From NCBI GenBank assembly GCA_017442265.1, contig JAFSAC010000016.1, forward strand, positions 55,971 through 119,970: a DNA stretch of 64,000 nt. Direction: 5' to 3'. The notes below the pieces were generated by a model that worked only from the letters and a program-made list of their open reading frames with translations, was not told the origin of the DNA and did not search any database. The stretch is from Clostridia bacterium. Its GTDB lineage: Bacteria > Bacillota > Clostridia > Oscillospirales > Acutalibacteraceae. The position numbers were made by a program, and so were the translations under genes. Positions 17,716-25,025 of the stretch are shown here, piece by piece (within the stretch, counting starts at the first letter, position 1; every line of letters begins with the position of its first letter).

Positions 17716-18375
17716 TTATGAATTATGATAATAATCAAAATCGCAATGTTTCAAGAATTCTCTTGCCATTAAGGTGGCGCCGACCTGGTTGGGATGAATT
17801 CTGTCCCAGGCGATGTAGGCGGAATACCGTTTGCCACAGTAGTCTTCATACATCTTTTGAAAATCGACGAAAATGCACTGGTGTTTTTCCGCAAGCTTTT
17901 TGCTGATCGCAACGTATTCATCTATACGTTTTCGCATCCAGTCGTCTCTGTTCGGCTCAATGATATATGGGGACAGAATAAATACGCCCTTGACCTTGTC
18001 TTTGACCCGCAGGATCATTTCCTCCACGTTCTTTTCGTACTCGTCAGGTAAAACGTGAGAATCACCGATGGCGGGGGAGTCGAACTGTCTCCATACGTCG
18101 TTGATACCGATACATATTGAAACCCAGTCGGGATCAAGGTTGACAACGTCGCGATCAAATCGGGCTAATAGCATTCTGCTGGTATCTCCGGCTATACCGG
18201 AATTGGTGACACGCACCTTGATTTCAGGGTAATAGACGGCTAGCATATTTTCAATGATTCGGACGTAACTGTGCCCCACGTTGTCAAATAGGCCTTCCCC
18301 GACAGGATTGGCACTTCCCATATCGGTCACAGAGTCTCCGGCAAAAACGATTCTGTCCATATTCTCAAAAATCAT
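17716..18375 (-). CDS. SGNH/GDSL hydrolase
   Basis: A 219-residue esterase-like protein. Block I is FAGDSVTDMGS with the nucleophile Ser near residue 14, block III is CIGINDVWR, and block V is WDRIHPNQVGATLMA with the catalytic Asp/His pair. No signal peptide is seen, so it is probably cytoplasmic. Members remove acyl groups from carbohydrates or lipids. ATG 18375 has GAGGG eight bases upstream and the family's conserved start follows at once, which rules out the longer frame to 18420. Monocistronic, with its own terminator. Confidence 0.85.
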   Translation of the reverse strand: MIFENMDRIVFAGDSVTDMGSANPVGEGLFDNVGHSYVRIIENMLAVYYPEIKVRVTNSGIAGDTSRMLLARFDRDVVNLDPDWVSICIGINDVWRQFDSPAIGDSHVLPDEYEKNVEEMILRVKDKVKGVFILSPYIIEPNRDDWMRKRIDEYVAISKKLAEKHQCIFVDFQKMYEDYCGKRYSAYIAWDRIHPNQVGATLMAREFLKHCDFDYYHNS

Positions 18376-18470
18376 GGTAAAGCCCTCTTTTAGTTTATTT
18401 TTTTCATTATAGCATACCATAAGACGTTAGACAAGAATGAACTTTTCGATCCTTCAAATTTGTTTTCAGA

Positions 18471-19040
18471 TCAAATGACGGTTTTGGATTTTCGGTGCAT
18501 TCTTTTCAACATGACCTGCAGTTTGGGGGTGTTATATCGCAACACCAAGGTCGGCAACACGTTTAAAAACAAATTCACGACCGCTACCGGCAGGGCGATC
18601 GAAAAGGCACACCCGTTCGGAAACAACAGCATCGCTAAAAAACCGATCGGGTAGGACAGCCGGTGGGTCAGCACCCCTTTGTTACATTCGATGATAAATT
18701 TCTCGATATACTCCGGGCTCCCGGGACTGACTAAATTTCTTTTACTGAAACCGCCGAGACCGCCCAGTTCCCACACCTTGTCTTTCCAGTGCCTCACCTT
18801 TATTTTCTTGTGAAAATTCTTTTCCGCATCGGATACCGTGTACAGCGGATTGTCCACCCCAAAAAACCGGTCCGGCAGTTTGTTGATGAGAATGGCGATA
18901 AGACCGTCCAGCAAAAATTGAACGGCGGTGGATACGATCACTGCCATGATCACCGTATACCAGGCGGCGGTTTCAAAGGCGATGTTCACCGCCGCGATAA
19001 TCAGCATCGCCGCGGTGATAACCGATAAATACAGTTTCAT
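18471..19040 (-). CDS. Glycosyl-4,4'-diaponeurosporenoate acyltransferase (CrtO-type) family protein
   Basis: 189 residues with N-terminal and C-terminal hydrophobic segments. The central block (FFGVDNPLY, then KIKVRHWKDKVWELGGLGGF) resembles the CrtO acyltransferase family, whose founding member adds a fatty acid to glucosylated carotenoid in staphyloxanthin synthesis. No carotenoid genes are in the window, so the acceptor here is more likely another glycolipid. It overlaps the PlsC-like gene as ATGA and is the last gene of a GT8-PlsC-CrtO unit. Confidence 0.65.
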   Translation of the reverse strand: MKLYLSVITAAMLIIAAVNIAFETAAWYTVIMAVIVSTAVQFLLDGLIAILINKLPDRFFGVDNPLYTVSDAEKNFHKKIKVRHWKDKVWELGGLGGFSKRNLVSPGSPEYIEKFIIECNKGVLTHRLSYPIGFLAMLLFPNGCAFSIALPVAVVNLFLNVLPTLVLRYNTPKLQVMLKRMHRKSKTVI

Positions 19041-19867
19041 ATTTCTCCATACTCCAACGGCGTTTGGTAAACATCTTCGTACACCTTCACCCACGCCTCG
19101 TAATTTTTTTGTTTCATATCCTTTTTTGCTTCACTTCGTGACAGGGCCTCATCGGGATAGATTGCCGGCAGGATATGGAGGGTATACTCCTGCACCGGGA
19201 ACCCGTCCCCGTCCGGGTGGTCGCTGTCCTCCATGGTGATAAAGACCGGTACCACCGGGGCGCGATTTCGCACCGCCAGCGAAAAGGCACCGTCCTGCAT
19301 AGGCCGCGGCTTTTTGTAGTTCCACCACATTCCCTGTTCGGGATAGATAAGAATGGTTTCTCCCCGCTGTAACAGGGCGGCAAATGCGTTCATAAACTTC
19401 ACCATGGTCGCCTTTTGACCGGACAGCGGCAGGGTGTTGCAATGCCGCATAAACAGGCCGAAGGGTTTCGGCGGATTGGTATAATTCCCTTCCCGGATGA
19501 CCTTATACAGCATCTTGCCGCCCATATAATCCCGCAGGGCGACCCACACCGCATAATGATCGCAGATGCTGAAATGGTTACAGGTGACGATCTTGCCGCC
19601 GGGAACGGCGGTGAAATTTTCAATGCCGCGCACCTCTTTGATGATGAGCTGTTTATCCGCAATCATCTTATCGAAAAACCGTGCGCCGAATATATTGGCG
19701 AGTTTGTTCTTGATTTTATTCAAAAACTTCTCGTTGAGATAATCTACCTTATTCGGCATCAGCGGATAGGTTTCAGGGTCGTCCTCCACGTCCAGATGCC
19801 ATAGCTTTTGGTTTTCAAGTTCATCAATCTTTTTGAGAAGCGCTAATTTGTGAGCCGACTTTTCCAT
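19037..19867 (-). CDS. Lysophospholipid acyltransferase family protein (PlsC-like)
   Basis: 276 residues. The acyltransferase NHxxxxD motif is NHFSICDH near residue 98, and the later blocks ILIYPEQGMWWNYKKPRPMQDGAF and APVVPVFI follow in the expected order. Such enzymes move an acyl chain from acyl-ACP or acyl-phosphate to lysophosphatidate or other hydroxylated lipids at the inner membrane face. It is preceded by a GT8 glycosyltransferase (5-base gap) and overlaps the CrtO-like gene, which suggests work on an acylated glycolipid rather than bulk phospholipid. Confidence 0.85.
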   Translation of the reverse strand: MEKSAHKLALLKKIDELENQKLWHLDVEDDPETYPLMPNKVDYLNEKFLNKIKNKLANIFGARFFDKMIADKQLIIKEVRGIENFTAVPGGKIVTCNHFSICDHYAVWVALRDYMGGKMLYKVIREGNYTNPPKPFGLFMRHCNTLPLSGQKATMVKFMNAFAALLQRGETILIYPEQGMWWNYKKPRPMQDGAFSLAVRNRAPVVPVFITMEDSDHPDGDGFPVQEYTLHILPAIYPDEALSRSEAKKDMKQKNYEAWVKVYEDVYQTPLEYGEI

Positions 19868-19872
19868 ATCCG

Positions 19873-20799
19873 TTATCTCCTGTCAAGCGTTTTTGAAAAG
19901 GTGTTATCCGAACGGACGATTGCTATCGCGTGTTGCAGAATTTCTTTGGCGGCGGCATCGCTCTTGGCTTTCTCTTTTTCGCCGAAGGCGGCGCCCGCTT
20001 CCCGGATCTGCTCATAGAAGGGGGAGGCGCCGGCATACCGCCAAAAATACTCTCCGTCCTCCATATCGTCATACTGCCACGGCTTTTTATACAGATTATA
20101 ATGGACGATATTTTTCTCGCCGTCATACGCCTGTCCGGTCGGCGATTTGTTCCAGCTATTCGGTAAAATATGTGTTTTGCCGAAACAAAGGTAGTTCAAA
20201 TACGCCTGATCGGGATCCAACAGATCAAAATCGTAGGCGGTGATCAGCCGAACGAATTTCTGCTCGATCTGCTGTTGGCGGAACTGCTCCAAGCTGATCA
20301 GTAACACCCCGGCGTTAAAATAGGTGTCCGGGTCCACCCCGATCGCCTGTTCGGCATACAGCCGAAATTCGGGGGTTTTGCTCACAAATTGATCGGGAAC
20401 TGCCCCGAGGATGTTACCGTGAAGGTCGGTATGATACAGTTTCGCTACGTCCCCCAGCACCACCAGGTCACAGTCCAGATACACGATCTTATCATACTGC
20501 GGAAACAGTGACCCGATAAACAGCCGGTAGTAGGTAACGATCGAAAAATGATAGACGTTTTTGAATCGTGATTTCACGTCGGTCAGATAAGGAGAAATAT
20601 CAAAAAATTCAATCGCAAAACCGTCCTGCTCCCGTAGCTTTATTTTCGCTTGATTGTCGGGGCGCAGTCCGGTGTTGAGGATGATCAATTTATACCGATA
20701 ATCTTTGGAAGCGTTTTCAATGAGCGACGCGATCGCCACGTCCAAAAAGGGAACGTACTCATCGTCGGTAGAAAAGAAAACGGGGATCTCGTGATTCAT
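19873..20799 (-). CDS. Glycosyltransferase family 8 protein
   Basis: 308 residues. The nucleotide-sugar and metal-binding DxD motif is in VYLDCDLVVLGDV near residue 105, preceded by FFSTDDEYVPFLDVAIASL at the N terminus and followed by YFNAGVLLISLEQFR, DPDQAYLNYLC and HYNLYKKPW. GT8 enzymes are retaining transferases adding glucose, galactose or related sugars, often to surface glycans or glycolipids. It heads the three-gene unit with the two acyltransferases. Confidence 0.9.
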   Translation of the reverse strand: MNHEIPVFFSTDDEYVPFLDVAIASLIENASKDYRYKLIILNTGLRPDNQAKIKLREQDGFAIEFFDISPYLTDVKSRFKNVYHFSIVTYYRLFIGSLFPQYDKIVYLDCDLVVLGDVAKLYHTDLHGNILGAVPDQFVSKTPEFRLYAEQAIGVDPDTYFNAGVLLISLEQFRQQQIEQKFVRLITAYDFDLLDPDQAYLNYLCFGKTHILPNSWNKSPTGQAYDGEKNIVHYNLYKKPWQYDDMEDGEYFWRYAGASPFYEQIREAGAAFGEKEKAKSDAAAKEILQHAIAIVRSDNTFSKTLDRR

Positions 20800-20940
20800 A
20801 TTTTGGCTCCTTTGTTTTTGTTTACATCATTATATCCTCATAATAAGAAGCCGAAAACCGAAAGTTCGGAGAAATCCGTCTACCGGTGGGGAGCGCTTTC
20901 ATAGAGTGGTTTTTCTCTCACTCTCCGTTTCGTAGAATTT

Positions 20941-20977
20941 AAACAAAACCGCCCTGTTTTCGACAAACAGGGCGGAG
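20941..20977 (-). terminator. Terminator of the MarR-DegV-XRE operon
   Basis: 11-bp stem CCGCCCTGTTT (20949-20959) with AAACAGGGCGG (20965-20975) and a T-rich tail on the - strand. Confidence 0.85.
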
Positions 20978-20984
20978 ACACGTT

Positions 20985-21587
20985 TTATTTTCGTTTTGGT
21001 TTATTGATAAAGGAGGAGAGCACGATGATAACCTGGCCGGCGAACCCCAATAAGTAGATGAGCGACACGTCCATACGGAAGTATAAAAAGGTGATATGGA
21101 TCGTGGCTAAAATCGACCACATCAGCGCCGATATGATGAGGTAATTGTGCCAGGGATTGAACCAAATGGAATTGAAGATCAGTTTCACAATCAACACGAT
21201 CGGCAACGCGTACACGAAATACAGCCATTGAAAGGACATCCGGCCCAGGATGAGGGTGGTGATAATAAAGGCAAAGATCGCCACGATCCAACCGCCGCCC
21301 TCCGCGATATAGGATATGGCGCGGCGGTTGTATCTCGTTTCGTTGGTTTTTCGTTCCACCACTACCTCTTCGATGCTCTCTGTTTTGACCAGATAATCCA
21401 GGGTCACCCCGAACAGATCGGCGATCTCCACCAGCACCGAGATATCGGGGGAGGATTCGGCCCGTTCCCATTTGGAAACGGTCTTATCCGAATAGTTGAG
21501 TCTTTCCGCTAACTCCAGTTGGGTCATATTATTGAAAATGCGCAGTTCGGTTATATTTTTTGCCACCCGGCTTTTGATATCCTCCAT
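20985..21587 (-). CDS. XRE-family regulator with C-terminal membrane domain
   Basis: 200 residues. The first ~65 form a helix-turn-helix domain (MTQLELAERLNYSDKTVSKWERAESSPD). Four hydrophobic segments follow from about residue 95 to 195, so the DNA-binding domain is tethered to the membrane. ATG 21587 with GAGGAGG is the supported start. It is the third gene of an operon behind MarR and DegV proteins. Such membrane-tethered regulators are common in Clostridia; what they sense is unknown. Confidence 0.8.
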   Translation of the reverse strand: MEDIKSRVAKNITELRIFNNMTQLELAERLNYSDKTVSKWERAESSPDISVLVEIADLFGVTLDYLVKTESIEEVVVERKTNETRYNRRAISYIAEGGGWIVAIFAFIITTLILGRMSFQWLYFVYALPIVLIVKLIFNSIWFNPWHNYLIISALMWSILATIHITFLYFRMDVSLIYLLGFAGQVIIVLSSFINKPKRK

Positions 21588-21608
21588 AAAACGTCCTCCT
21601 CCGTTCAC

Positions 21609-22448
21609 TCAGTTTTTGAAAAAGGCGACCGCTACGGCGCCGGGACCGGCGTGGGTACCGATCACACTGCCGACCGTCGTATAGCGAACCTCCGGGAGAT
21701 TCCCTTCCCAGATGTGGCGGCTGTCCTCTATATATTTGAGCAACAGCGCATCCGAAATACCGCTGTAACCGAGCAGTACCGGTTTTTTAAAATCGATACC
21801 GCCTGTTTTTTCGATCTCCTGGACTAACAGGTTGTTTCCCATTTTGGAGCCGCGCGCCTTGCCGAGCATGGCGATCTCCCCGCCGATCACCGACAGGACC
21901 GGCTTAATATTCAGCACGCCCCCGGCAAACGCTACCGCTTTGGAAACACGTCCACCCTTCTTCAGGTATTCGAGGGTGTCGACGAGGGCGACGATCACGA
22001 TCTTTTTCTTTTCCTCATCTAAGATGTGAGCGATCTCTTTGGCACTTTTCCCTTCATCCAGCAGCCGGCAGGCAAGCTCCACCAAAATGCCGCTACCCAT
22101 AGCTACTGTACCGCTGTCCACCACGTAGACGTTGTCGTACTCGGCGGCGGCAATGGTGGCGCTTTGGTAGGTGCCGGAAAATGGGGAGGCAAGGGTGATC
22201 ACCACCGCCGCATCCCCGGCCGCCTTCGCCTTATCCAGTTCTTTCATAAACATATCGGGGGTTGCCTGGCTGGTGGTGGGGAGCAGGTCGCTTTCAATTA
22301 ACTTTTCATAAAAGGTTTTATGATCAATGGTGACCCCGTCGATATATTCCTCGTTCCCGAAACGGACGGTGAGCGGAACCACCTGCACCCGGTTTTTGAA
22401 TTCCGGCATCAGATCGGCGGTGGAATCCACAATAATTCTGGTATTCAT
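21609..22448 (-). CDS. DegV family fatty-acid-binding protein
   Basis: 279 residues. Family blocks are clear: IIVDSTADL at the N terminus, TSQATPDMF near residue 60, VITLASPFSGTYQSA near 85 and the C-terminal YTTVGSVIGTHAGPGAVAVAFF. DegV/FakB proteins bind a fatty acid for phosphorylation by FakA in the uptake and use of exogenous fatty acids; no fakA is in this window. ATG 22448 (after GGAG) is preferred to the TTG directly before it. Lies six bases after marR. Confidence 0.9.
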   Translation of the reverse strand: MNTRIIVDSTADLMPEFKNRVQVVPLTVRFGNEEYIDGVTIDHKTFYEKLIESDLLPTTSQATPDMFMKELDKAKAAGDAAVVITLASPFSGTYQSATIAAAEYDNVYVVDSGTVAMGSGILVELACRLLDEGKSAKEIAHILDEEKKKIVIVALVDTLEYLKKGGRVSKAVAFAGGVLNIKPVLSVIGGEIAMLGKARGSKMGNNLLVQEIEKTGGIDFKKPVLLGYSGISDALLLKYIEDSRHIWEGNLPEVRYTTVGSVIGTHAGPGAVAVAFFKN

Positions 22449-22454
22449 CAATCG

Positions 22455-22898
22455 TTACTCCTTTATTTTTGAAACAGACTCTAAGCGGTCGCTGATGATC
22501 GACAGACTGCGATAAAACGCGAGCCGCTCCTCTTCGGTCAGATCGGCGCTGACCGTATCCAAAACGCCGTTGATCTTATCCGCAATTTTCTTGCCGGCTT
22601 CCTGTCCTTTCTCGGTCAGCAAAAGCGGGCATTTATACCGTTTGGCGGTTTTGGATTTGGAAACCAAAAATCCGTTATTTTCCAAATGATCCAGCGCACG
22701 GGAAACGGTCGCTTTATCCTCCTCGCACCGCTCACAAAGATCGGTCGCGGTCGCCCCTTTATTGGTGAAAAGATAATAAAGGCAGGAAACGTGAGCGCTT
22801 CTCAGGTTGTAGTCCGCCATTTCCTGATTTTTGATCCTTCGGATGTTGCGACTGATTCGGTTGATGAGAACCGTAAACGTTTCAAATCTTTCCTGCAT
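22455..22898 (-). CDS. MarR family transcriptional regulator
   Basis: 147 residues with the winged-helix core (LYYLFTNKGATATDLCERCEEDKATVSRALDHLENNGFLV). Its promoter contains two near-identical palindromes of the kind MarR dimers bind, so it is very likely self-regulated. In context, sharing an operon with a fatty-acid-binding DegV protein, a FabT-like role in lipid control is conceivable but the ligand is unknown. ATG 22898 has GGAGGG seven bases upstream. Confidence 0.88.
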   Translation of the reverse strand: MQERFETFTVLINRISRNIRRIKNQEMADYNLRSAHVSCLYYLFTNKGATATDLCERCEEDKATVSRALDHLENNGFLVSKSKTAKRYKCPLLLTEKGQEAGKKIADKINGVLDTVSADLTEEERLAFYRSLSIISDRLESVSKIKE

Positions 22899-22917
22899 TT
22901 TTTGCCCTCCGCAAAAT

Positions 22918-22973
22918 TTGTTGAGATATCAACAAGTGGAGATTATAGCATAAACTTGTTGAGATGTCAACAA
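22918..22973 (-). promoter_or_regulatory. marR promoter with two palindromic operators
   Basis: On the - strand TTGACA (22970-22965) and TATAAT (22947-22942) are spaced 17 bp. TTGTTGA-N4-TCAACAA sites lie at 22956-22973, covering the -35 element, and at 22918-22935, just downstream of the start of transcription. A degenerate third half (TTGTTGAGGATTTCAAG) follows at about 23010-23026. Confidence 0.88.
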
Positions 22974-23090
22974 GCGGAGGAGAAACCATTGAACCGATTC
23001 TGCCGATGCGCTTGTTGAGGATTTCAAGTTTTACAGCAGAAAGCAAGGGGGCGAATGGTTGTTTTGGCATTTGGGAAAAACTTTCTAAAA

Positions 23091-23124
23091 TGAAAAATCC
23101 GCTCTCCGGGGAGAGCGGATTCTC
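23091..23124 (-). terminator. Terminator of the 23128-23808 gene (repeated hairpin)
   Basis: Same 31-nt hairpin as at 17679-17709, with the TTCTCGG tail reducing the T-run on the + side; it serves the - strand. Confidence 0.8.
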
Positions 23125-23127
23125 GGT

Positions 23128-23808
23128 TTATTTTGATCCGAAAAAACGGTCAAACGTTTCACGGCTTTGAGAGGCGATGGCCTCCCTTTTTCTTTGCTCT
23201 TCTGCCTGTTGTTTGCGCGCTTCGTTTTCCATTTCACGTTTTCGTTTGTTAGCGATATATTCCGATCGCATATTCGCTGCCGATTCTTCCTTTTGGAGGT
23301 TGTAGCAACTAAAACGCTGCATCGCGTCATTACGGCTCAAGGCACGCATCCATACACGGCCGGAATACAAACTGAAATCCTCGGGAGGGACAGCACCGAC
23401 ACAGGTGTTTTCCAAAAGATATTTCACCGTCAGATCGGTAGCTTCCGCTTTGATATATTCACCGGTATCCTTAAAGACGAGCGGTTCAAAGCGGGTGCCG
23501 TCCGGTGCCTTTACCACCAAGCGGGGCAATTTTGTGATTCTTTTTTTGCCGGTGAATATATTCATCGTGCCCTGAGCGGGGGAATATTCGACGATCTGGG
23601 CAATAAACATCGCCGACCATTTGGTTGGGACGTCTTCGCTGTAGGTCAAATCGGTCCATTGCGTCACTTTTTCCACGACGAAAAAATTTCCGACCCCATA
23701 TTTTTGGTTCAGGGAGGATAAGCATTTTTGGAAAGATTCGTTGGTGTTGCTGGAAAAATAACTGACCTGATTCGCCCAGGTGAAATTATAGCCCAAACCG
23801 TTATACAT
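23128..23808 (-). CDS. Hypothetical protein with C-terminal coiled coil
   Basis: 226 residues, no family recognised. The first ~165 residues are globular and rich in aromatic residues and beta-type patterns; the last ~60 are strongly charged and helical (KRKREMENEARKQQAEEQRKRE) and should form a coiled coil. No signal peptide or membrane segment in the form starting at ATG 23808, which has GGGAGGAG six bases upstream; the longer frame to 23937 lacks a ribosome site and runs through the promoter. Monocistronic with its own promoter and terminator. Confidence 0.65.
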   Translation of the reverse strand: MYNGLGYNFTWANQVSYFSSNTNESFQKCLSSLNQKYGVGNFFVVEKVTQWTDLTYSEDVPTKWSAMFIAQIVEYSPAQGTMNIFTGKKRITKLPRLVVKAPDGTRFEPLVFKDTGEYIKAEATDLTVKYLLENTCVGAVPPEDFSLYSGRVWMRALSRNDAMQRFSCYNLQKEESAANMRSEYIANKRKREMENEARKQQAEEQRKREAIASQSRETFDRFFGSK

Positions 23809-23845
23809 AAAGACTCCTCCCTTTTGTTTGTAAAAGCATATCAAA

Positions 23846-23874
23846 ATGTTATCACAAAGCCAAAAGCAAGTCAA
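23846..23874 (-). promoter_or_regulatory. Promoter of the 23128-23808 gene
   Basis: TTGACT (23874-23869) and TAACAT (23851-23846) on the - strand with 17-bp spacing, 38 bases from the start codon. Confidence 0.65.
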
Positions 23875-23954
23875 GTAAAGGAGCGGCCTTAAAAAAGGTT
23901 GTTTTAGAATTGTGAAAGACTTTGAAAGCGATTTCATTATTCATTACAATAAAA

Positions 23955-24016
23955 CAAAAGAGATGGGCGTTTGCCCATCTCTTTTATTTTGGTGCGGATA
24001 AGAGGACATTGAACCG
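23955..24016 (-). pseudogene. tRNA-Leu 3'-end fragment with its own terminator hairpin
   Basis: Bases 23991-24008 are identical to the last 18 bases of the tRNA-Leu locus (24151-24168), and with one inserted base the match extends to 24016, covering CCA, acceptor 3' strand and part of the T-arm. A 13-bp stem (23957-23969 with 23974-23986) follows it on the - strand, just as a terminator follows the intact tRNA. No 5' half is present. Either an attachment-site scar or the remains of a second tRNA-Leu gene. Confidence 0.65.
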
Positions 24017-24114
24017 ATTTTGCATAAGTGGTTACCGGATAGAAATGGGCACGGGCAAAATCCTAAGATTTGTCCTGCAGACAAATCGAGGTTCGCGTCA
24101 CTAAGCAACATAAA

Positions 24115-24150
24115 CAAAAAGACACGGATATAAAATCCGTGTCTTTTTGT
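24115..24150 (-). terminator. Terminator of tRNA-Leu
   Basis: Hairpin AAAGACACGGAT / ATCCGTGTCTTT directly after the tRNA CCA, with T-run on the - strand. Confidence 0.85.
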
Positions 24151-24237
24151 TGGTGCGGATAAGAGGACTTGAACCTCCACCGAGTTGCCCCGACTAGAAC
24201 CTGAATCTAGCGCGTCTGCCAATTCCGCCATATCCGC
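24151..24237 (-). tRNA. tRNA-Leu (CAG)
   Basis: An 87-base class II tRNA: acceptor GCGGATA (24237-24231) pairs with TATCCGC, long variable arm GTCGGGGCAACTCGGT, anticodon stem CTAGA/TCTAG with loop TTCAGGT giving CAG, and encoded CCA at 24153-24151. Confidence 0.95.
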
Positions 24238-24260
24238 ATATGTGCTTAACAGCAAGAAAT

Positions 24261-24289
24261 ATAATGCCATAAAAAGTTTTATTTGTCAA
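24261..24289 (-). promoter_or_regulatory. Promoter of tRNA-Leu
   Basis: TTGACA (24289-24284) and CATTAT (24266-24261) with 17-bp spacing on the - strand. Confidence 0.65.
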
Positions 24290-24388
24290 GCGTTTTCTGA
24301 TAAAAAATTTTGATTTCAAAAAACCTCACCATAGCATCGCATCCGAATCGTTTTAAACAGGAAAATCAAAACAAAACCGAAAAAACGC

Positions 24389-24417
24389 TTGACAAACGCC
24401 GTCGGCCGTGGTATAGT
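24389..24417 (+). promoter_or_regulatory. Promoter of tRNA-Tyr
   Basis: TTGACA (24389-24394) and TATAGT (24412-24417) with 17-bp spacing, 20 bases ahead of the tRNA and divergent from tRNA-Leu. Confidence 0.85.
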
Positions 24418-24437
24418 AACTCTTGCATTTTGAATAT

Positions 24438-24521
24438 GGGAGAGTTCCCGAGTGGTCAAAGGGGACAGACTGTAAATCTGCTGCTTCGGCTTCGGTGGTT
24501 CGAATCCACCCTCTCCCACCA
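24438..24521 (+). tRNA. tRNA-Tyr (GTA)
   Basis: An 84-base class II tRNA: acceptor GGGAGAG (24438-24444) with CTCTCCC, anticodon stem CAGA/TCTG with loop holding GTA, extra arm GCTTCGGC, T-arm GGTGGTTCGAATCCACC, encoded CCA 24519-24521. Its last 15 bases (24507-24521) are repeated at 24716, 28372 and 30246, making it the anchor of the island that follows. Confidence 0.96.
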
Positions 24522-24730
24522 AGTAAAACGCCTCGCGCTTTTGTGCGGGGCGTTTTGCTTTGTGCGAGGGGGTAGTAAGCAGAACCACCGTGTCTTGCAT
24601 ACGCAAGACACGGTGGTTGCAAACTTTTTCTGTCTTGCCGCAGGCAAGATGACGGCTGTTTAAGCCGTCAAGAAAAATTTGCCGACTTCGGCGTTAGCCG
24701 AACGTCGCCGAATCACACCCTCTCCCACCA
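24521..24730 (+). repeat. 210-bp multi-hairpin element, copy A (at tRNA-Tyr)
   Basis: Begins at the final A of the tRNA CCA and ends with a 15-nt copy (24716-24730) of the tRNA 3' end. In order: a terminator stem at 24525-24556; a perfect 15-bp stem ACCACCGTGTCTTGC with its complement around 24584-24617; CTTGCC/GGCAAG; GACGGCT/AGCCGTC; TTCGGC/GCCGAA. Copies B and C have the same length and about 95% identity by eye. The first hairpin is the natural terminator of the tRNA; the rest has no known family to me. No coding potential. Confidence 0.88.
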
Positions 24731-24946
24731 GAAAAAAGACCTTGTCGAAAGACAAGGTCTTTTTTCAACTAAATCCACCCTTACGGGTGGGTGAAATATT
24801 GCTCCGTAATGTGAAATACTCGCTTCGCTCGTGTGAAATCGCTGCGGCGGTGGGTGGATTTAATTTCACATTTTGCGTCAGCAAAATATTTCACCAAAGG
24901 CGCAATCCTTTGATTTCACCGTGAGCGCAAGCGAACGATTTCACTA
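24731..24946. repeat. GTGAAAT hairpin array 1
   Basis: Opens with a strong hairpin (AAAAAAGACCTTGTC / GACAAGGTCTTTTTT, 24731-24766). Then the word GTGAAAT occurs at 24791, 24811 and 24833 and its reverse ATTTCAC at 24863, 24888, 24913 and 24938; the gaps between them are small self-complementary segments such as ATTTTGC/GCAAAAT and CAAAGG/CCTTTG. AAATCCACCC (24771-24780) can pair over a distance with GGGTGGATTT (24852-24861). A second array with the same plan but different stems is at 30261-30477. Confidence 0.85.
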
Positions 24947-24977
24947 AACTATTCGCCAAGATAAATTAAAACGACCG

Positions 24978-25025
24978 AAACAAAAACAGCACCCATTCCG
25001 CAAACGGAATTGGGTGCTGTTTTTA
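24978..25025 (-). terminator. Terminator of the araC-type gene
   Basis: Stem ACAGCACCCATTCCG (24986-25000) with CGGAATTGGGTGCTGT (25005-25020), T-run on the - strand. Confidence 0.85.

Noticed and set aside
22984..24020. Dispersed repeat CATTGAACCGATT(C/T)TGC at about 22988 and 24008
   Set aside because: The match is only about 17 bases with one difference, the flanks are unrelated, and one copy overlaps the tRNA-Leu fragment; chance or a tiny recombination trace cannot be told apart.
24771..24946. CRISPR array
   Set aside because: The repeated word is only seven bases, changes orientation halfway, and the intervals are self-complementary hairpins rather than unrelated spacers; no cas genes are present.
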